Shown: one piece after another, positions 1-7,860 of the stretch
Position numbering within the stretch: position 1 is the first letter of the stretch
How the letters are laid out: each line of letters begins with the position of its first letter
Source: Lentibacter sp.
Lineage (GTDB): Bacteria; Pseudomonadota; Alphaproteobacteria; Rhodobacterales; Rhodobacteraceae
NCBI GenBank assembly: GCA_016744435.1
Contig: JADGEJ010000002.1
Span: 1-64,000, forward strand
Length of the DNA: 64,000 nt
Direction of reading: 5' to 3'
Program-made: the position numbers and the translations under genes
Notes under the pieces: model-generated
The model's database searches: none
Told to the model about the DNA's origin: nothing
Seen by the model: the letters and a program-made list of their open reading frames with translations, nothing else

Positions 1-1
1 C

Positions 2-94
2 GAAAACGACTACGACGCCCTCGGCGACATCTCAACCCTCGCAGAACCACAAGTCGTCGCCGAGCTGATCGAGAATAGAGCGAATAAGGCGTGA
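2..94 (+). CDS. C-terminal end of an unidentified protein (partial)
   Basis: An open frame runs in from the window edge and stops at a TGA, giving 30 residues that end in [11 protein letters not shown]. The fragment is acidic and helix-prone, as real C-termini often are, and a good rho-independent terminator follows 44 bases later on the same strand. Too little is present to name a family. The start lies outside the window. Confidence 0.5.
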   Translation, partial: ENDYDALGDISTLAEPQVVAELIENRANKA

Positions 95-137
95 TGGACT
101 GCGTCTCGATTCGCGTACAACATGAATAAGCACATAC

Positions 138-170
138 AAAGAGCGCCTTCGGGTGCTCTTTTTCGTTTTA
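138..170 (+). terminator. Rho-independent terminator
   Basis: A 10-bp stem (AAAGAGCGCC paired with GGTGCTCTTT, one G-T wobble) closes on a stable TTCG tetraloop and runs into a T-rich tract. It sits directly downstream of the truncated plus-strand gene at the window start. Confidence 0.85.
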
Positions 171-388
171 AAACAAACGTTTATCCTCAAGGTCAGGAAT
201 GCCTTACCTGACAGCACTCAACTGAAGGCCTAATGTCGGATCATATTACACACGACCCTTTTTATCGGCCCCGTTCAAACCAAAACCCAATTGAAGACAC
301 CAACTTTTGCCGCCATTTTCTTGGCCCTGTTGACGACCTGTTTCCGAGTGGTTTTGGTTTCGACCTAGATTATTTGAGAGAAATCCGC

Positions 389-751
389 ATGTTTGACTTC
401 ATCCAAAACATTGATCCCAACACTTTTGAAGTGGCAGGTGTAGTTGGGTTCGGCCTTTACGTCACCAACTACACTCTGCTCACGTTTCACCGCCTGCACA
501 GCCATGATGCGCTCTATTTTGGCATCAATCTGGTTGCCGCGACTCTGGTTCTTGCCAGTTTAACGACCAGCTTCAACCTTGCCTCCGCAATGATCCAAGC
601 CTTTTGGGTTGTTATTTCGATCACCGCGATCATCTTGCGTTTGTACCGTAAAAGCAAAGCCAAGAAAGGCAGCCATGATCTGGTGGCTGAGGTTGCACAT
701 GTTTACGACGAGGCCAAAACCTCGGACATGCGCCCGGCGGCTGCAGGGTAG
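389..751 (+). CDS. Small CBU_0592-type membrane protein
   Basis: This 120-residue protein has three hydrophobic segments (roughly residues 15-33, 42-60 and 65-85) and a charged, soluble tail. The pattern of a GVVGF helix, a short polar turn and two more helices ending in RLYRK resembles the CBU_0592 membrane family, whose function is unknown. An upstream in-frame ATG at 233 would add 52 residues of low-complexity polar sequence. I prefer 389 because GAGAG lies at good Shine-Dalgarno distance and the family begins near the first membrane helix. No operon partner is evident. Confidence 0.65.
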   Translation: MFDFIQNIDPNTFEVAGVVGFGLYVTNYTLLTFHRLHSHDALYFGINLVAATLVLASLTTSFNLASAMIQAFWVVISITAIILRLYRKSKAKKGSHDLVAEVAHVYDEAKTSDMRPAAAG

Positions 752-868
752 CTCCGACGCTTGTTGCGAAAATCGTTAGAGTTTGCGTCAAACCCCGTTC
801 CTTAACACCATGGTAATGTTTGATGCCCAAGTTTGTAGATGGTGGGGGCTCCAACAGCGGAGCCACTA

Positions 869-1186
869 ATGACATTTTTTGAAGCAATCACAACGACACT
901 ACAGCCACGCTCTCAAACATCGCATGGCCAAGCCTCGCAGAACCTAAAAGCAGCATCCATGGAGGCCGCGCCGCAGGCGGCCAAGCCTGAGACGGTAAAA
1001 GCCGTGCGTCAGGCTGCTCCGATGGAATCTGCCCGCCTGATGATGGAAAGCCGCGATGCAATGCACGGACATGTGCCGATCACCGGGCGCACGACACTTG
1101 GTTCAGGCTCTATGGCGGCAGCCTATTTGACAGAAATGCGCCTTCAGCAAGAACTGTCTGATCTGCAAGAGCGGCTCTCCGAGTAA
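869..1186 (+). CDS. Small Ala/Met-rich protein of unknown function
   Basis: This is a 105-residue protein with no recognised domain. The N-terminal part is Gln/Ala rich and the last 25 residues (AAAYLTEMRLQQELSDLQERL) are predicted by eye to form an amphipathic helix or short coiled coil. The start at 869 is chosen because GGAG lies seven bases upstream; an in-frame ATG at 839 lacks such a site. A 10-bp hairpin follows the stop by 26 bases. It may be a conserved hypothetical of roseobacters, but I cannot name a family. Confidence 0.5.
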   Translation: MTFFEAITTTLQPRSQTSHGQASQNLKAASMEAAPQAAKPETVKAVRQAAPMESARLMMESRDAMHGHVPITGRTTLGSGSMAAAYLTEMRLQQELSDLQERLSE

Positions 1187-1212
1187 AGCCCAGTTGCGTT
1201 TTCCGCGTACTA

Positions 1213-1239
1213 ACTGTGAGCCACCAATTGGCTCACAGT
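1213..1239. repeat. 10-bp perfect inverted repeat
   Basis: ACTGTGAGCC and GGCTCACAGT form a perfect 10-bp stem around the 7-nt loop ACCAATT. No T-tract follows on either strand, so it is a weak terminator candidate at best. It lies between the small plus-strand gene and the broken end of the dehydrogenase pseudogene, close to where homology to the dehydrogenase is lost. Confidence 0.6.
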
Positions 1240-1261
1240 AGGGTGCAGCGGGTTTGCGACA

Positions 1262-1680
1262 GGTTTGCATTGTGTAAAATGCCACCGAAAGATTGACGCT
1301 CAAAATAGCCTCCCATTTCGTGGCAGGCATCTCAGCAAGCGAGGCCGTGTGCTGGACCCTGCGTTGTTAACGAGAATGTCGAGAGGCTCCCACCCAAGCC
1401 ATAACCGCTTGCATCATAGCAGCAATTGCATCGGCGTCGCGCATATCCCCGCCGAAAAACTTTGCCTCCGGTGCACCGGCCTCAAGCACGGCGGCACAGG
1501 CACGGCGGCACAGGCACGGCGGCACAGGCATCGGCGGCACAGGCATCGCTTGCCTCTTCTGGAGGGCCAACCCATGCAATGCAACACGTGCACCAGCCGC
1601 TCCTAAAGCTTTAGCAACAGCAAGCCCAACGCCCTGCACCGAGCCTGTTACAAAACGGTTTTACCAGTTAAATCAGTCAT
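1262..1680 (-). pseudogene. Decayed short-chain dehydrogenase (3-hydroxybutyrate dehydrogenase-like)
   Basis: Read on the minus strand from ATG 1680, pieces of an SDR appear in changing frames: MTDLTGKTVL, then VTGSVQGVGLAVAKALGAAG (Rossmann glycine motif), then FFGGDMRDADAIAAM, DILVNNAG, and MPATKWEAILSVNLS..FYTMQ. This order and wording match the N-terminal half of 3-hydroxybutyrate dehydrogenases. At least three frameshifts are needed: one base lost near codon 11, one near 1400, and one just after NNAG. A tandem repeat expands the region after LALQKRQA. The C-terminal half, including the catalytic Tyr-Lys motif, is missing after about 1262. Its ATG overlaps the stop of the upstream acyl-CoA ligase (ATGA), so the two were once a coupled operon. 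Confidence 0.8.
1490..1547. repeat. Tandem repeat of four 14/15-nt units
   Basis: Four head-to-tail copies occur: two of GGCGGCACAGGCAC (14 nt) and two of GGCGGCACAGGCATC (15 nt). They lie inside the dehydrogenase pseudogene. The 14-nt units change frame while the 15-nt units do not. Slipped-strand expansion is the simplest explanation and may have been one of the events that inactivated the gene. Confidence 0.9.
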
Positions 1681-3197
1681 GTACGTTCCGCCAAAATCGC
1701 GCGTAACTCTGTCTTAAGCACTTTGCCGTAGTTGTTTTTGGGCAAATCATGCAGCGCGAAGTATTCCTTGGGCCGCTTGAAACGGGCTATGTTGGCAAGG
1801 CAGTGCGCGTCAAGCTTGGCCTTCTCAAGGGTGCAGTTCTCAGCCATCACGACAAAGGCGATCACGTCTTCGCCCCACTCGGGGTGCACACGCCCCACAA
1901 CGCTGACTTCAGCGACTTCTGGCAGCTCAAGCAATACTTCCTCCACCTCGCGTGGGTAGACATTTGATCCGCCGGTGATGATCATATCTTTAGAGCGATC
2001 GTGCATTGTAATGTAGCCGTCACTGTCGAGCGCGCCCATGTCACCCGTCATCAGCCAGCCGTTGATCAGCGTTTTGGCGGTTGCTTCCGGGTTCTTCCAA
2101 TAGCCGGGCATCACGGTGTCCCCGCGCACCATGATCTCGCCAACTTCGCCAACTGGCAGTGGCGCGCCTTCGCTGTCACCGACCCTTACTTCAACGGCGG
2201 ATTGCGCGCGCCCCACAGAGCCAAGCCTCTCGCGCCATCGCGGGTGGGTACGGTCTGTCACATCGTGGCGAGACAGCGCCGAAATCCCCATCGGGCACTC
2301 GCCTTGCCCGTAGATCTGCACAAAGATCGGCCCAAAGTGCTCGACCGCCTCGATGATGTCAGCGTTATACATCGGCCCGCCTGCATAGACGATGCTGCGA
2401 AGCCCCTCGCCTGTCTCGCCCAGCTCTTTGGCCACGAGTGTCATCCGCTTGACCATGGTTGGCGCGGCAAACATGTGCACAAGCTTATAGTGCTTCGCCA
2501 GCTCAAATATCTCGGCCTCATCAAAACCGCCGGACAGCGGAAAAACATGCTTCGCGCCAACCATGACATGCATGATGTTGTAGATTCCCGCACCGTGGCT
2601 GGCGGGGGCGGCATAAAGCGTTGTGTCTTGGGCAAACACCTGATCTGCATCCACGAAGTAACATAGAGCCATAGTGCGCAGCATAAGGTGGCTGATCATA
2701 ACCCCCTTGGGCCGCCCTGTTGTGCCCGAGGTGAAAAACAGCCAAGCAAGCTCATCATTGCCACGCGCGACAGGTGCTGCGAGCGCCGTTAGCGCGGCGA
2801 TACGGGCAAAATCCGCCTCATCAACATTCATCAATTCTGCAGAGCAGCCTGCTTCTGCCAGGGCTTCACTGAGGCCATCTGAGGTGAACACCAAAGAGGC
2901 TTCCGAGTTTTCAACAATCCAGGCAGCCTCGCGGCCATGCAGCTTGGCGTTGATCGGCACAGCCACAGCTCCCGCCATCCAGACACCATATTGCACCACG
3001 AGGTATTCAGGCACATTCTTCATAAAGATCGCAACAGGCGTGCCCGGGGCCACCCCTCGCGCCTGCAGCCAAGCAGCAACACGGCCCGCCTGCGCGGCAA
3101 ACTCGGCATAGGTTGCGACTTGCTGGCGGCCCTTAAAAAGCGCGCCCTCTTCAGCGCGCGTCTGGGCTGTGCGCAGCAGATATTCGGCAATGTTCAT
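1677..3197 (-). CDS. AMP-dependent acyl-CoA synthetase/ligase
   Basis: This 506-residue enzyme of the ANL superfamily is expected to activate a carboxylic acid with ATP and join it to CoA. Visible signatures are the P-loop TSGTTGRPKG (about residues 156-165), YGQGECPMG, the hinge-region TGDMGALDSDGY, GGSNVYPREVEE, and the C-terminal catalytic lysine in NNYGKVLK. Length is normal. The start at 3197 follows a strong GGGGGAG site; upstream in-frame codons lie across the divergent promoter region. The stop overlaps the ATG of the dead SDR gene. A PAS-LuxR regulator is divergent 103 bases away and probably controls it. Substrate is not evident; fatty or aromatic acids are possible. Confidence 0.88.
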   Translation of the reverse strand: MNIAEYLLRTAQTRAEEGALFKGRQQVATYAEFAAQAGRVAAWLQARGVAPGTPVAIFMKNVPEYLVVQYGVWMAGAVAVPINAKLHGREAAWIVENSEASLVFTSDGLSEALAEAGCSAELMNVDEADFARIAALTALAAPVARGNDELAWLFFTSGTTGRPKGVMISHLMLRTMALCYFVDADQVFAQDTTLYAAPASHGAGIYNIMHVMVGAKHVFPLSGGFDEAEIFELAKHYKLVHMFAAPTMVKRMTLVAKELGETGEGLRSIVYAGGPMYNADIIEAVEHFGPIFVQIYGQGECPMGISALSRHDVTDRTHPRWRERLGSVGRAQSAVEVRVGDSEGAPLPVGEVGEIMVRGDTVMPGYWKNPEATAKTLINGWLMTGDMGALDSDGYITMHDRSKDMIITGGSNVYPREVEEVLLELPEVAEVSVVGRVHPEWGEDVIAFVVMAENCTLEKAKLDAHCLANIARFKRPKEYFALHDLPKNNYGKVLKTELRAILAERT

Positions 3198-3300
3198 AGG
3201 ACTCCCCCTTGCCATCAGAAAACACCGCCGCGCTGATTTGTACAATGGAGTAGAAATACGCGGCCTTGCAGGGCACTCAAAAACCAGCCACCCTAATGGC

Positions 3301-3852
3301 ATGATGGATGATGAACTTTCAGAGCTTGGCTTCTTACACGCGCCCGTGGGCCTTGCTGTGCTGGAAAGCCGAGTGATCAAGGGCTGTAACGTAGAGTTTG
3401 CGCAGGTCTTTGGCGGCGTGCCCGCTGATTACGCGAACTCCCCGCTGCAAGAGCTCTATGCCTCGCTGCAAGACTATGAAACCATCGGTGCGCGTGGGCT
3501 CGCTGCAATGCTCAAAACAGGCAGTTACACCGATGAGCGCATCATGCGCCGCCGTGACGGAACGCTGTTTTGGTGTCGTGTACGGGGCCACTCCCTCACG
3601 CCCGACGCCCCGTTTCAACGCGGCATCTGGAGCTTTGCGGACCTGTCAGAAGAGCGCCCCGTCGTGGCACTTACGCAGCGCGAACGAGAGGTTGCGATGC
3701 TCACATGCCGCGGGCTCACCAGCAAAGAGATCGGCCGCGAGCTTGACCTGTCTTACCGCACCATCGAGGTCTACCGAGCGCGACTGCAACAGAAATTTGG
3801 CGCCCGCAAACTGGCAGAACTGGTTGCCAAACTATCTGGCATGCCGCTTTGA
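3301..3852 (+). CDS. PAS-domain LuxR-type transcription regulator
   Basis: The protein has 183-184 residues. The N-terminal part (about 10-115) reads as a PAS fold: APVGLAVLESRVIKGCN, a FGG turn and MRRRDGTLFWCRVRG, the usual PAS core strand. The C-terminal 65 residues are a LuxR helix-turn-helix with LTQREREVAML, GLTSKEIGREL and SYRTIEVYRARL. It has no receiver domain, so it presumably senses a small ligand or cofactor directly. It is transcribed away from the acyl-CoA ligase, a layout typical of a local regulator. ATG codons at 3301 and 3304 are both possible starts. Confidence 0.82.
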   Translation: MMDDELSELGFLHAPVGLAVLESRVIKGCNVEFAQVFGGVPADYANSPLQELYASLQDYETIGARGLAAMLKTGSYTDERIMRRRDGTLFWCRVRGHSLTPDAPFQRGIWSFADLSEERPVVALTQREREVAMLTCRGLTSKEIGRELDLSYRTIEVYRARLQQKFGARKLAELVAKLSGMPL

Positions 3853-3995
3853 GTGGCTTTTTCCCCTCGCAATCTGAGGAAGAAACCCCAACTATACTGT
3901 GTCAGATGCATCTTTTCACGCTTCCAAAGTTCGGCTACAAAGCCAGAAATCCTGACGTTCCGTCACCCTGACAGAACCAAGCAATCGAGGACAAA

Positions 3996-4496
3996 ATGAC
4001 AAAAAAAGCCGGTACCCACGAGAGCGATGTGGCCTTCATTGAGGCCCTCGCCAAGCTCCTGAATGAAAACGATTTAACCGAGCTTAACGTCAAGCGCGAC
4101 TATGGTGACAACGACCGCCTGAATGTACGCGTTAGCCGACGCAAAGAAGTTGTCGCTCAAGTAGCTGCTCCGATGGCCGCTGCCCCAGTGGCGGCTCCTG
4201 TGGCAGCACCTGTGGCTGCTCCAAGCGCTGCCCCCGAAGCGGTGGAAGACCCAACATCGCACCCGGGCGCTGTTAACTCGCCAATGGTGGGGACAGTCTA
4301 TCTACAGCCCGAGCCAACCGCGCCTGCTTTTGTCAGCGTCGGTGCGAAAGTCTCTGAAGGCGACACGATCCTGATCATCGAAGCCATGAAAACCATGAAC
4401 CACATACCGGCTCCTAAAGCTGGTACAGTGACGCGTATTCTGGTCGAAGATGGCGGCGCTGTCGAGTTCGGCGCTCCCCTCGTGATTATCGAGTAA
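3996..4496 (+). CDS. accB: Acetyl-CoA carboxylase biotin carboxyl carrier protein
   Basis: AccB carries the biotin that is carboxylated by AccC in the first step of fatty-acid synthesis. The 166-residue protein has the usual layout: an N-terminal helical region that binds AccC, an Ala/Pro linker (about residues 53-85), and a C-terminal biotinyl domain. The biotinylated lysine is in [11 protein letters not shown], where Thr replaces the more common Met after Lys. The start follows GAGG and fits the family. accC begins ten bases after the stop, so the two are co-transcribed. The biotin ligase BirA that would modify it is encoded at 31406-32146. Confidence 0.96.
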   Translation: MTKKAGTHESDVAFIEALAKLLNENDLTELNVKRDYGDNDRLNVRVSRRKEVVAQVAAPMAAAPVAAPVAAPVAAPSAAPEAVEDPTSHPGAVNSPMVGTVYLQPEPTAPAFVSVGAKVSEGDTILIIEAMKTMNHIPAPKAGTVTRILVEDGGAVEFGAPLVIIE

Positions 4497-4506
4497 GGCT
4501 CTGAAA

Positions 4507-5859
4507 ATGATAGAAAAACTTCTTATAGCCAATCGAGGCGAGATCGCTCTGCGGGTGATCCGTGCCTGCCGCGAAATGGGCATCCGCTCGGTAGCCGTGC
4601 ACTCCACTGCCGATAGTGACGCGATGCATGTGCGCATGGCCGACGAGAGCGTGTGCATCGGCCCGCCCGCCGGCACCGAAAGCTACCTGAGCATCCCAGC
4701 GATCATCGCCGCTTGCGAGATCACAGGGGCGCAAGCGATCCACCCAGGCTATGGTTTTCTATCAGAAAACGCCAACTTTGTGCAGATCATTGAAGACCAT
4801 GACCTGACCTTTATTGGCCCAACCGCCGAGCACATCCGCGTGATGGGCGACAAGATCACCGCCAAGGAAACCATGATCAAACTGGGTGTTCCGGTTGTGC
4901 CTGGCTCGGACGGTGGCGTTGACACTGTTGAAGATGCCAAACGCATCGGCGAAGAGTTTGGCTATCCCGTGATCATCAAAGCCACGGCTGGCGGCGGCGG
5001 CAAGGGCATGAAAGTGGCAAGTTCTGCTGCTGAAATGGAAAGTGCCTTTCAAACGGCCCGCGCCGAAGGCCTGTCAAACTTTGGCAATGACGAAGTCTAC
5101 ATCGAGAAATATCTGACCACGCCGCGGCACATTGAAATTCAGGTGTTTGGCGACGGTAAGGGCAATGCTGTGCACTTGGGCGAGCGCGACTGCTCTCTGC
5201 AACGGCGCCACCAGAAGGTGTTTGAGGAAGCCCCGGGCCCCTCGATCACGCCAGAAGAACGCGCCGCTATTGGCAAGGTTTGCGCCGACGCCGTGGCCGA
5301 CATCAACTACATTGGCGCGGGCACTATCGAGTTTCTCTATGAGAACGGTGAGTTCTTTTTCATCGAGATGAACACCCGTCTGCAAGTTGAGCACCCTGTC
5401 ACCGAGGCGATCTTTGGCGTTGACCTCGTGCGCGAACAAATTCGCGTGGCCGAAGGCCTGCCGATGTCATTTGGCCAAGATGATCTTGTGATCAATGGCC
5501 ACGCGATCGAAGTGCGCATCAACGCAGAAAAGCTGCCAAACTTCACGCCCTGCCCCGGCAAGATCACCCAGTTTCATGCCCCCGGCGGGCTTGGTGTGCG
5601 GATGGATTCGGCGCTTTATGACGGCTATTCGATCCCGCCCTATTACGACAGCCTGATCGGCAAACTCATCGTGCATGGCCGCGACCGCCCGGAAGCACTT
5701 GCGCGCCTTAATCGCGCGCTTGGCGAGTTGATCGTCGACGGCATCGACACCACCGTGCCGCTGTTTCACGCTCTGCTGCAAGAAGACGACATTCACAGCG
5801 GCGGATACAACATCCACTGGCTTGAAAAGTGGCTGGAAGAGAACCTCAGCAATGCGTGA
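4507..5859 (+). CDS. accC: Acetyl-CoA carboxylase, biotin carboxylase subunit
   Basis: AccC carboxylates biotin on AccB using ATP and bicarbonate. At 450 residues it has the family length. The N-terminal [15 protein letters not shown], the ATP-grasp glycine loop [24 protein letters not shown] and the active-site segment [14 protein letters not shown] are all present. It is cotranscribed with accB upstream and aat begins 15 bases downstream. Unlike the related LiuD at 54929-56878, it has no fused biotinyl domain, which separates it from acyl-CoA carboxylase alpha chains. Confidence 0.97.
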   Translation: MIEKLLIANRGEIALRVIRACREMGIRSVAVHSTADSDAMHVRMADESVCIGPPAGTESYLSIPAIIAACEITGAQAIHPGYGFLSENANFVQIIEDHDLTFIGPTAEHIRVMGDKITAKETMIKLGVPVVPGSDGGVDTVEDAKRIGEEFGYPVIIKATAGGGGKGMKVASSAAEMESAFQTARAEGLSNFGNDEVYIEKYLTTPRHIEIQVFGDGKGNAVHLGERDCSLQRRHQKVFEEAPGPSITPEERAAIGKVCADAVADINYIGAGTIEFLYENGEFFFIEMNTRLQVEHPVTEAIFGVDLVREQIRVAEGLPMSFGQDDLVINGHAIEVRINAEKLPNFTPCPGKITQFHAPGGLGVRMDSALYDGYSIPPYYDSLIGKLIVHGRDRPEALARLNRALGELIVDGIDTTVPLFHALLQEDDIHSGGYNIHWLEKWLEENLSNA

Positions 5860-5874
5860 GGCCAAAAGCGAGGC

Positions 5875-6510
5875 ATGAGCCTAACCCCTGAAGTGGTGTT
5901 ACATGCCTATGCCTCTGGCGTGTTTCCAATGTCCGAGGGGCGGCATGATCCCGAAGTGTTCTGGGTTGATCCGCGAGAACGCGGCGTCATCCCGCTTCGC
6001 GGCTTTCATATCTCTCGCAGCCTTTCTCGGCGCATGAAGAAAGGTGCCTACCGCACTGCTATCAATGAAGACTTTCCCGCTGTGATGCGCGCTTGCGCTG
6101 ACCGTCAGGAAACATGGATCAACGACGAAATCTTTGATGTCTTCACCGCGTTACACGCCCATGGCTTTGCGCATTCCTTCGAAGTCTATCAAGATGGCGT
6201 GCTTGCCGGGGGCACCTATGGCCTTGCTTTGGGCGGTGCCTTCTTTGGCGAAAGCATGTTCAGCGCTTGCACAGATGGCTCAAAACTCGCTCTCGCGCAC
6301 CTTGTTGATCACCTAAACTGCACCGGTTTCACTCTGTTTGACACACAGTTTCTCACACCCCATCTGGCCAGCCTTGGAGCTGTCGAGATAAGCCGCGCCT
6401 CTTACCGCAGGCAGCTTGCTGAAGCACTCAAAATTTCAAGACGGTTTCTAGACGTGCCTCTTACGCAAGACACTCATTTGGTTTTGCAACGCATGACCCA
6501 GACGTCATAG
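5875..6510 (+). CDS. aat: Leucyl/phenylalanyl-tRNA-protein transferase
   Basis: Aat transfers Leu or Phe from tRNA to N-terminal Lys or Arg of proteins, marking them for ClpS/ClpAP degradation. The 211 residues show the family wording: YASGVFPMSE, FWVDPRERGVIPL, ETWINDEIFDVF, GGTYGLALGGAFFGESMFS and FDTQFLTPHLASLGA. The start follows GAGG and lies 15 bases after accC, an arrangement frequent in Rhodobacterales. Its last 37 bases overlap the convergent DUF2155 gene on the other strand, so both messages share an antisense end. Confidence 0.95.
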   Translation: MSLTPEVVLHAYASGVFPMSEGRHDPEVFWVDPRERGVIPLRGFHISRSLSRRMKKGAYRTAINEDFPAVMRACADRQETWINDEIFDVFTALHAHGFAHSFEVYQDGVLAGGTYGLALGGAFFGESMFSACTDGSKLALAHLVDHLNCTGFTLFDTQFLTPHLASLGAVEISRASYRRQLAEALKISRRFLDVPLTQDTHLVLQRMTQTS

Positions 6511-6827
6511 CGCGAGTGATCAAGAGCGCTCAATGCAGGCGCTGAACCAATCATCCAGCCCGAAAACACATTGTCTGTCCCGCCGGCATCGCGGATTGTC
6601 ACGAAGGCCCAAGCGTCGCCTGACGGGTTGCCGGCAGGGTATCGGCACTCGCCAAGTGAGATCACAAGACGGCCATATTCTGCCGTTGTGCCATTGCCGA
6701 GCTCAATATCTGTTATTTTTCCGCTGACTTTGTCGAGGCCACGTAGCACAGCGCCTGTTCCGAGACTGGCTTTATCTGCAGAGGCTACACCGGCAAACAG
6801 GCACAAGGCTGCGATCAGGCGGATCAT
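6474..6827 (-). CDS. DUF2155 exported protein
   Basis: This 117-residue protein begins with a cleavable signal peptide (MIRLIAALCLFAGVASA) and matches DUF2155 by its core: VLRGLDKVSGKI, RLVISLGECRYP, AFVTIRD and VFSGWMIGSAPALSALDH followed by YDVWVMRC. Two cysteines may pair in the periplasm. Function is unknown. Its start overlaps the end of mlaD by four bases, so it is the last gene of an NDUFA12-mlaD-DUF2155 operon. The 3' end overlaps aat convergently. Confidence 0.88.
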   Translation of the reverse strand: MIRLIAALCLFAGVASADKASLGTGAVLRGLDKVSGKITDIELGNGTTAEYGRLVISLGECRYPAGNPSGDAWAFVTIRDAGGTDNVFSGWMIGSAPALSALDHSRYDVWVMRCKTK

Positions 6828-7276
6828 TCTGATTTGTCTCCGGCAACAAACTTGAGCAGCAGCGAGATCAGCGAAACCGAGCCTTGCGTGTCAAGAATCT
6901 CGTCGCCAGTGGTGTAAAAGAACGGCGAACCGCCCGGCATAACCTCGACGAAATTGCCTCCCAGCAAGCCTTCTTGGCTGACAACTACAGCACTGTCATC
7001 AGGGATCTGAACGCCGCTGCGCAGGCTTAAAACCGTATCAGCGCGATAGGTTTTCTGGTTGAGGTTGACGCCACTCACCGTGCCAACTTTTACACCCGCG
7101 AGGCGCACGTCGGTGCCAACTGTCACGCCTTCAAGTGAGCGGAACGAGGCCGTCAGCGGGTAGTCGCCGCTCGAGGCACCTGCAAAACCGGTCAACTGCC
7201 CAGTGTAGAGCACAAACCCGACAGCGGCCGCTAAAACAGCGCCGCCAACGAGCACTTCTGTGGTATTCTCAGACAT
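6824..7276 (-). CDS. mlaD: MlaD-type lipid-transport (MCE domain) protein
   Basis: The protein has 150 residues: one N-terminal membrane anchor (EVLVGGAVLAAAVGFVLYTG), then a single MCE domain with ASFRSLEGVTVGTDVRLAG, KVGTVSGV, and the loop VVSQEGLLGGNFVEVMPGG. In other bacteria MlaD is the periplasmic substrate-binding ring of the MlaFEDB ABC transporter that retrieves phospholipids from the outer membrane. mlaF and mlaE are not in this window. The start at 7276 follows GGAG and places the anchor correctly; a longer frame from 7318 has no signal. Confidence 0.9.
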   Translation of the reverse strand: MSENTTEVLVGGAVLAAAVGFVLYTGQLTGFAGASSGDYPLTASFRSLEGVTVGTDVRLAGVKVGTVSGVNLNQKTYRADTVLSLRSGVQIPDDSAVVVSQEGLLGGNFVEVMPGGSPFFYTTGDEILDTQGSVSLISLLLKFVAGDKSE

Positions 7277-7302
7277 TTGCGTCTCCGAGTTGTTGGGGGC
7301 TT

Positions 7303-7686
7303 TTACTCTGGCGCCCAAGCCTCATAATCGCTGCGCTCAACAGGCGCAGCACGACGCAGTGAGCCTGCTGGCGCGTAGGCCTGCGGCGAGCCAGTCAAGT
7401 TGTGCTGATGCGGCTTTTCCCAGGTTTTGTGCTCAAACGGGCGCTCGGTTGGCGCGTCTTTGAAGGTGTGGTGCAACCAGCCATGCCAGTTGGGGTTTAC
7501 GCGGCTGGCCTCGGCCTCACCGTTGAACATAACCCAGCGGCGCTTGCCATCGCGGGTCTGGTAATAAACATTACCTTCTTCATCCTCACCCACTTTGACA
7601 CCTTTGCGCCACGACCAAAGCTGCGTGTTGAGCGTTGATCCGTTCCACCAAGTGGCGACACGCAAAATAGATTTAAGAATGCCCAT
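7303..7686 (-). CDS. Complex I accessory subunit, NDUFA12 family
   Basis: This 127-residue protein is the bacterial form of the mitochondrial 17.2-kDa complex I subunit (NDUFA12/B17.2), a supernumerary subunit found in alphaproteobacteria. Recognisable parts are [45 protein letters not shown] and the Pro-rich [18 protein letters not shown]. It is encoded 25 kb from the nuo operon, as the head of an operon with mlaD and DUF2155. The ATG at 7686 gives the canonical N-terminus. It probably binds the hydrophilic arm near NuoI and NuoG. Confidence 0.93.
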   Translation of the reverse strand: MGILKSILRVATWWNGSTLNTQLWSWRKGVKVGEDEEGNVYYQTRDGKRRWVMFNGEAEASRVNPNWHGWLHHTFKDAPTERPFEHKTWEKPHQHNLTGSPQAYAPAGSLRRAAPVERSDYEAWAPE

Positions 7687-7860
7687 GACAACCTCCGCTT
7701 CCGTTGCTTCTGATATGGCGCAAATCGGTGGCAAGGTCCAGACTGGCAGGGCCGAATTGCTAAAATCGGCACAAACTTCCCCCTCCGCGGCGTCAAAGCG
7801 TTAGTAGGTTGGCACATAATGAGTTAAAACTCTGTAAAACAAAAAAGTTGAGCCGAGCAG

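Noticed and set aside
1488-1548. CRISPR-like array at the tandem repeat
   Set aside because: Units are 14-15 bases, abut directly and have no spacers.
2001-2666. 221-residue frame antisense to the acyl-CoA ligase
   Set aside because: The ligase is complete with P-loop and catalytic lysine; the antisense product is His-rich and meaningless.
7801-7830. Sigma54 promoter before the FkbM/GT61 gene
   Set aside because: TTGGCAC is present but the -12 TTGC element is not at the right distance.
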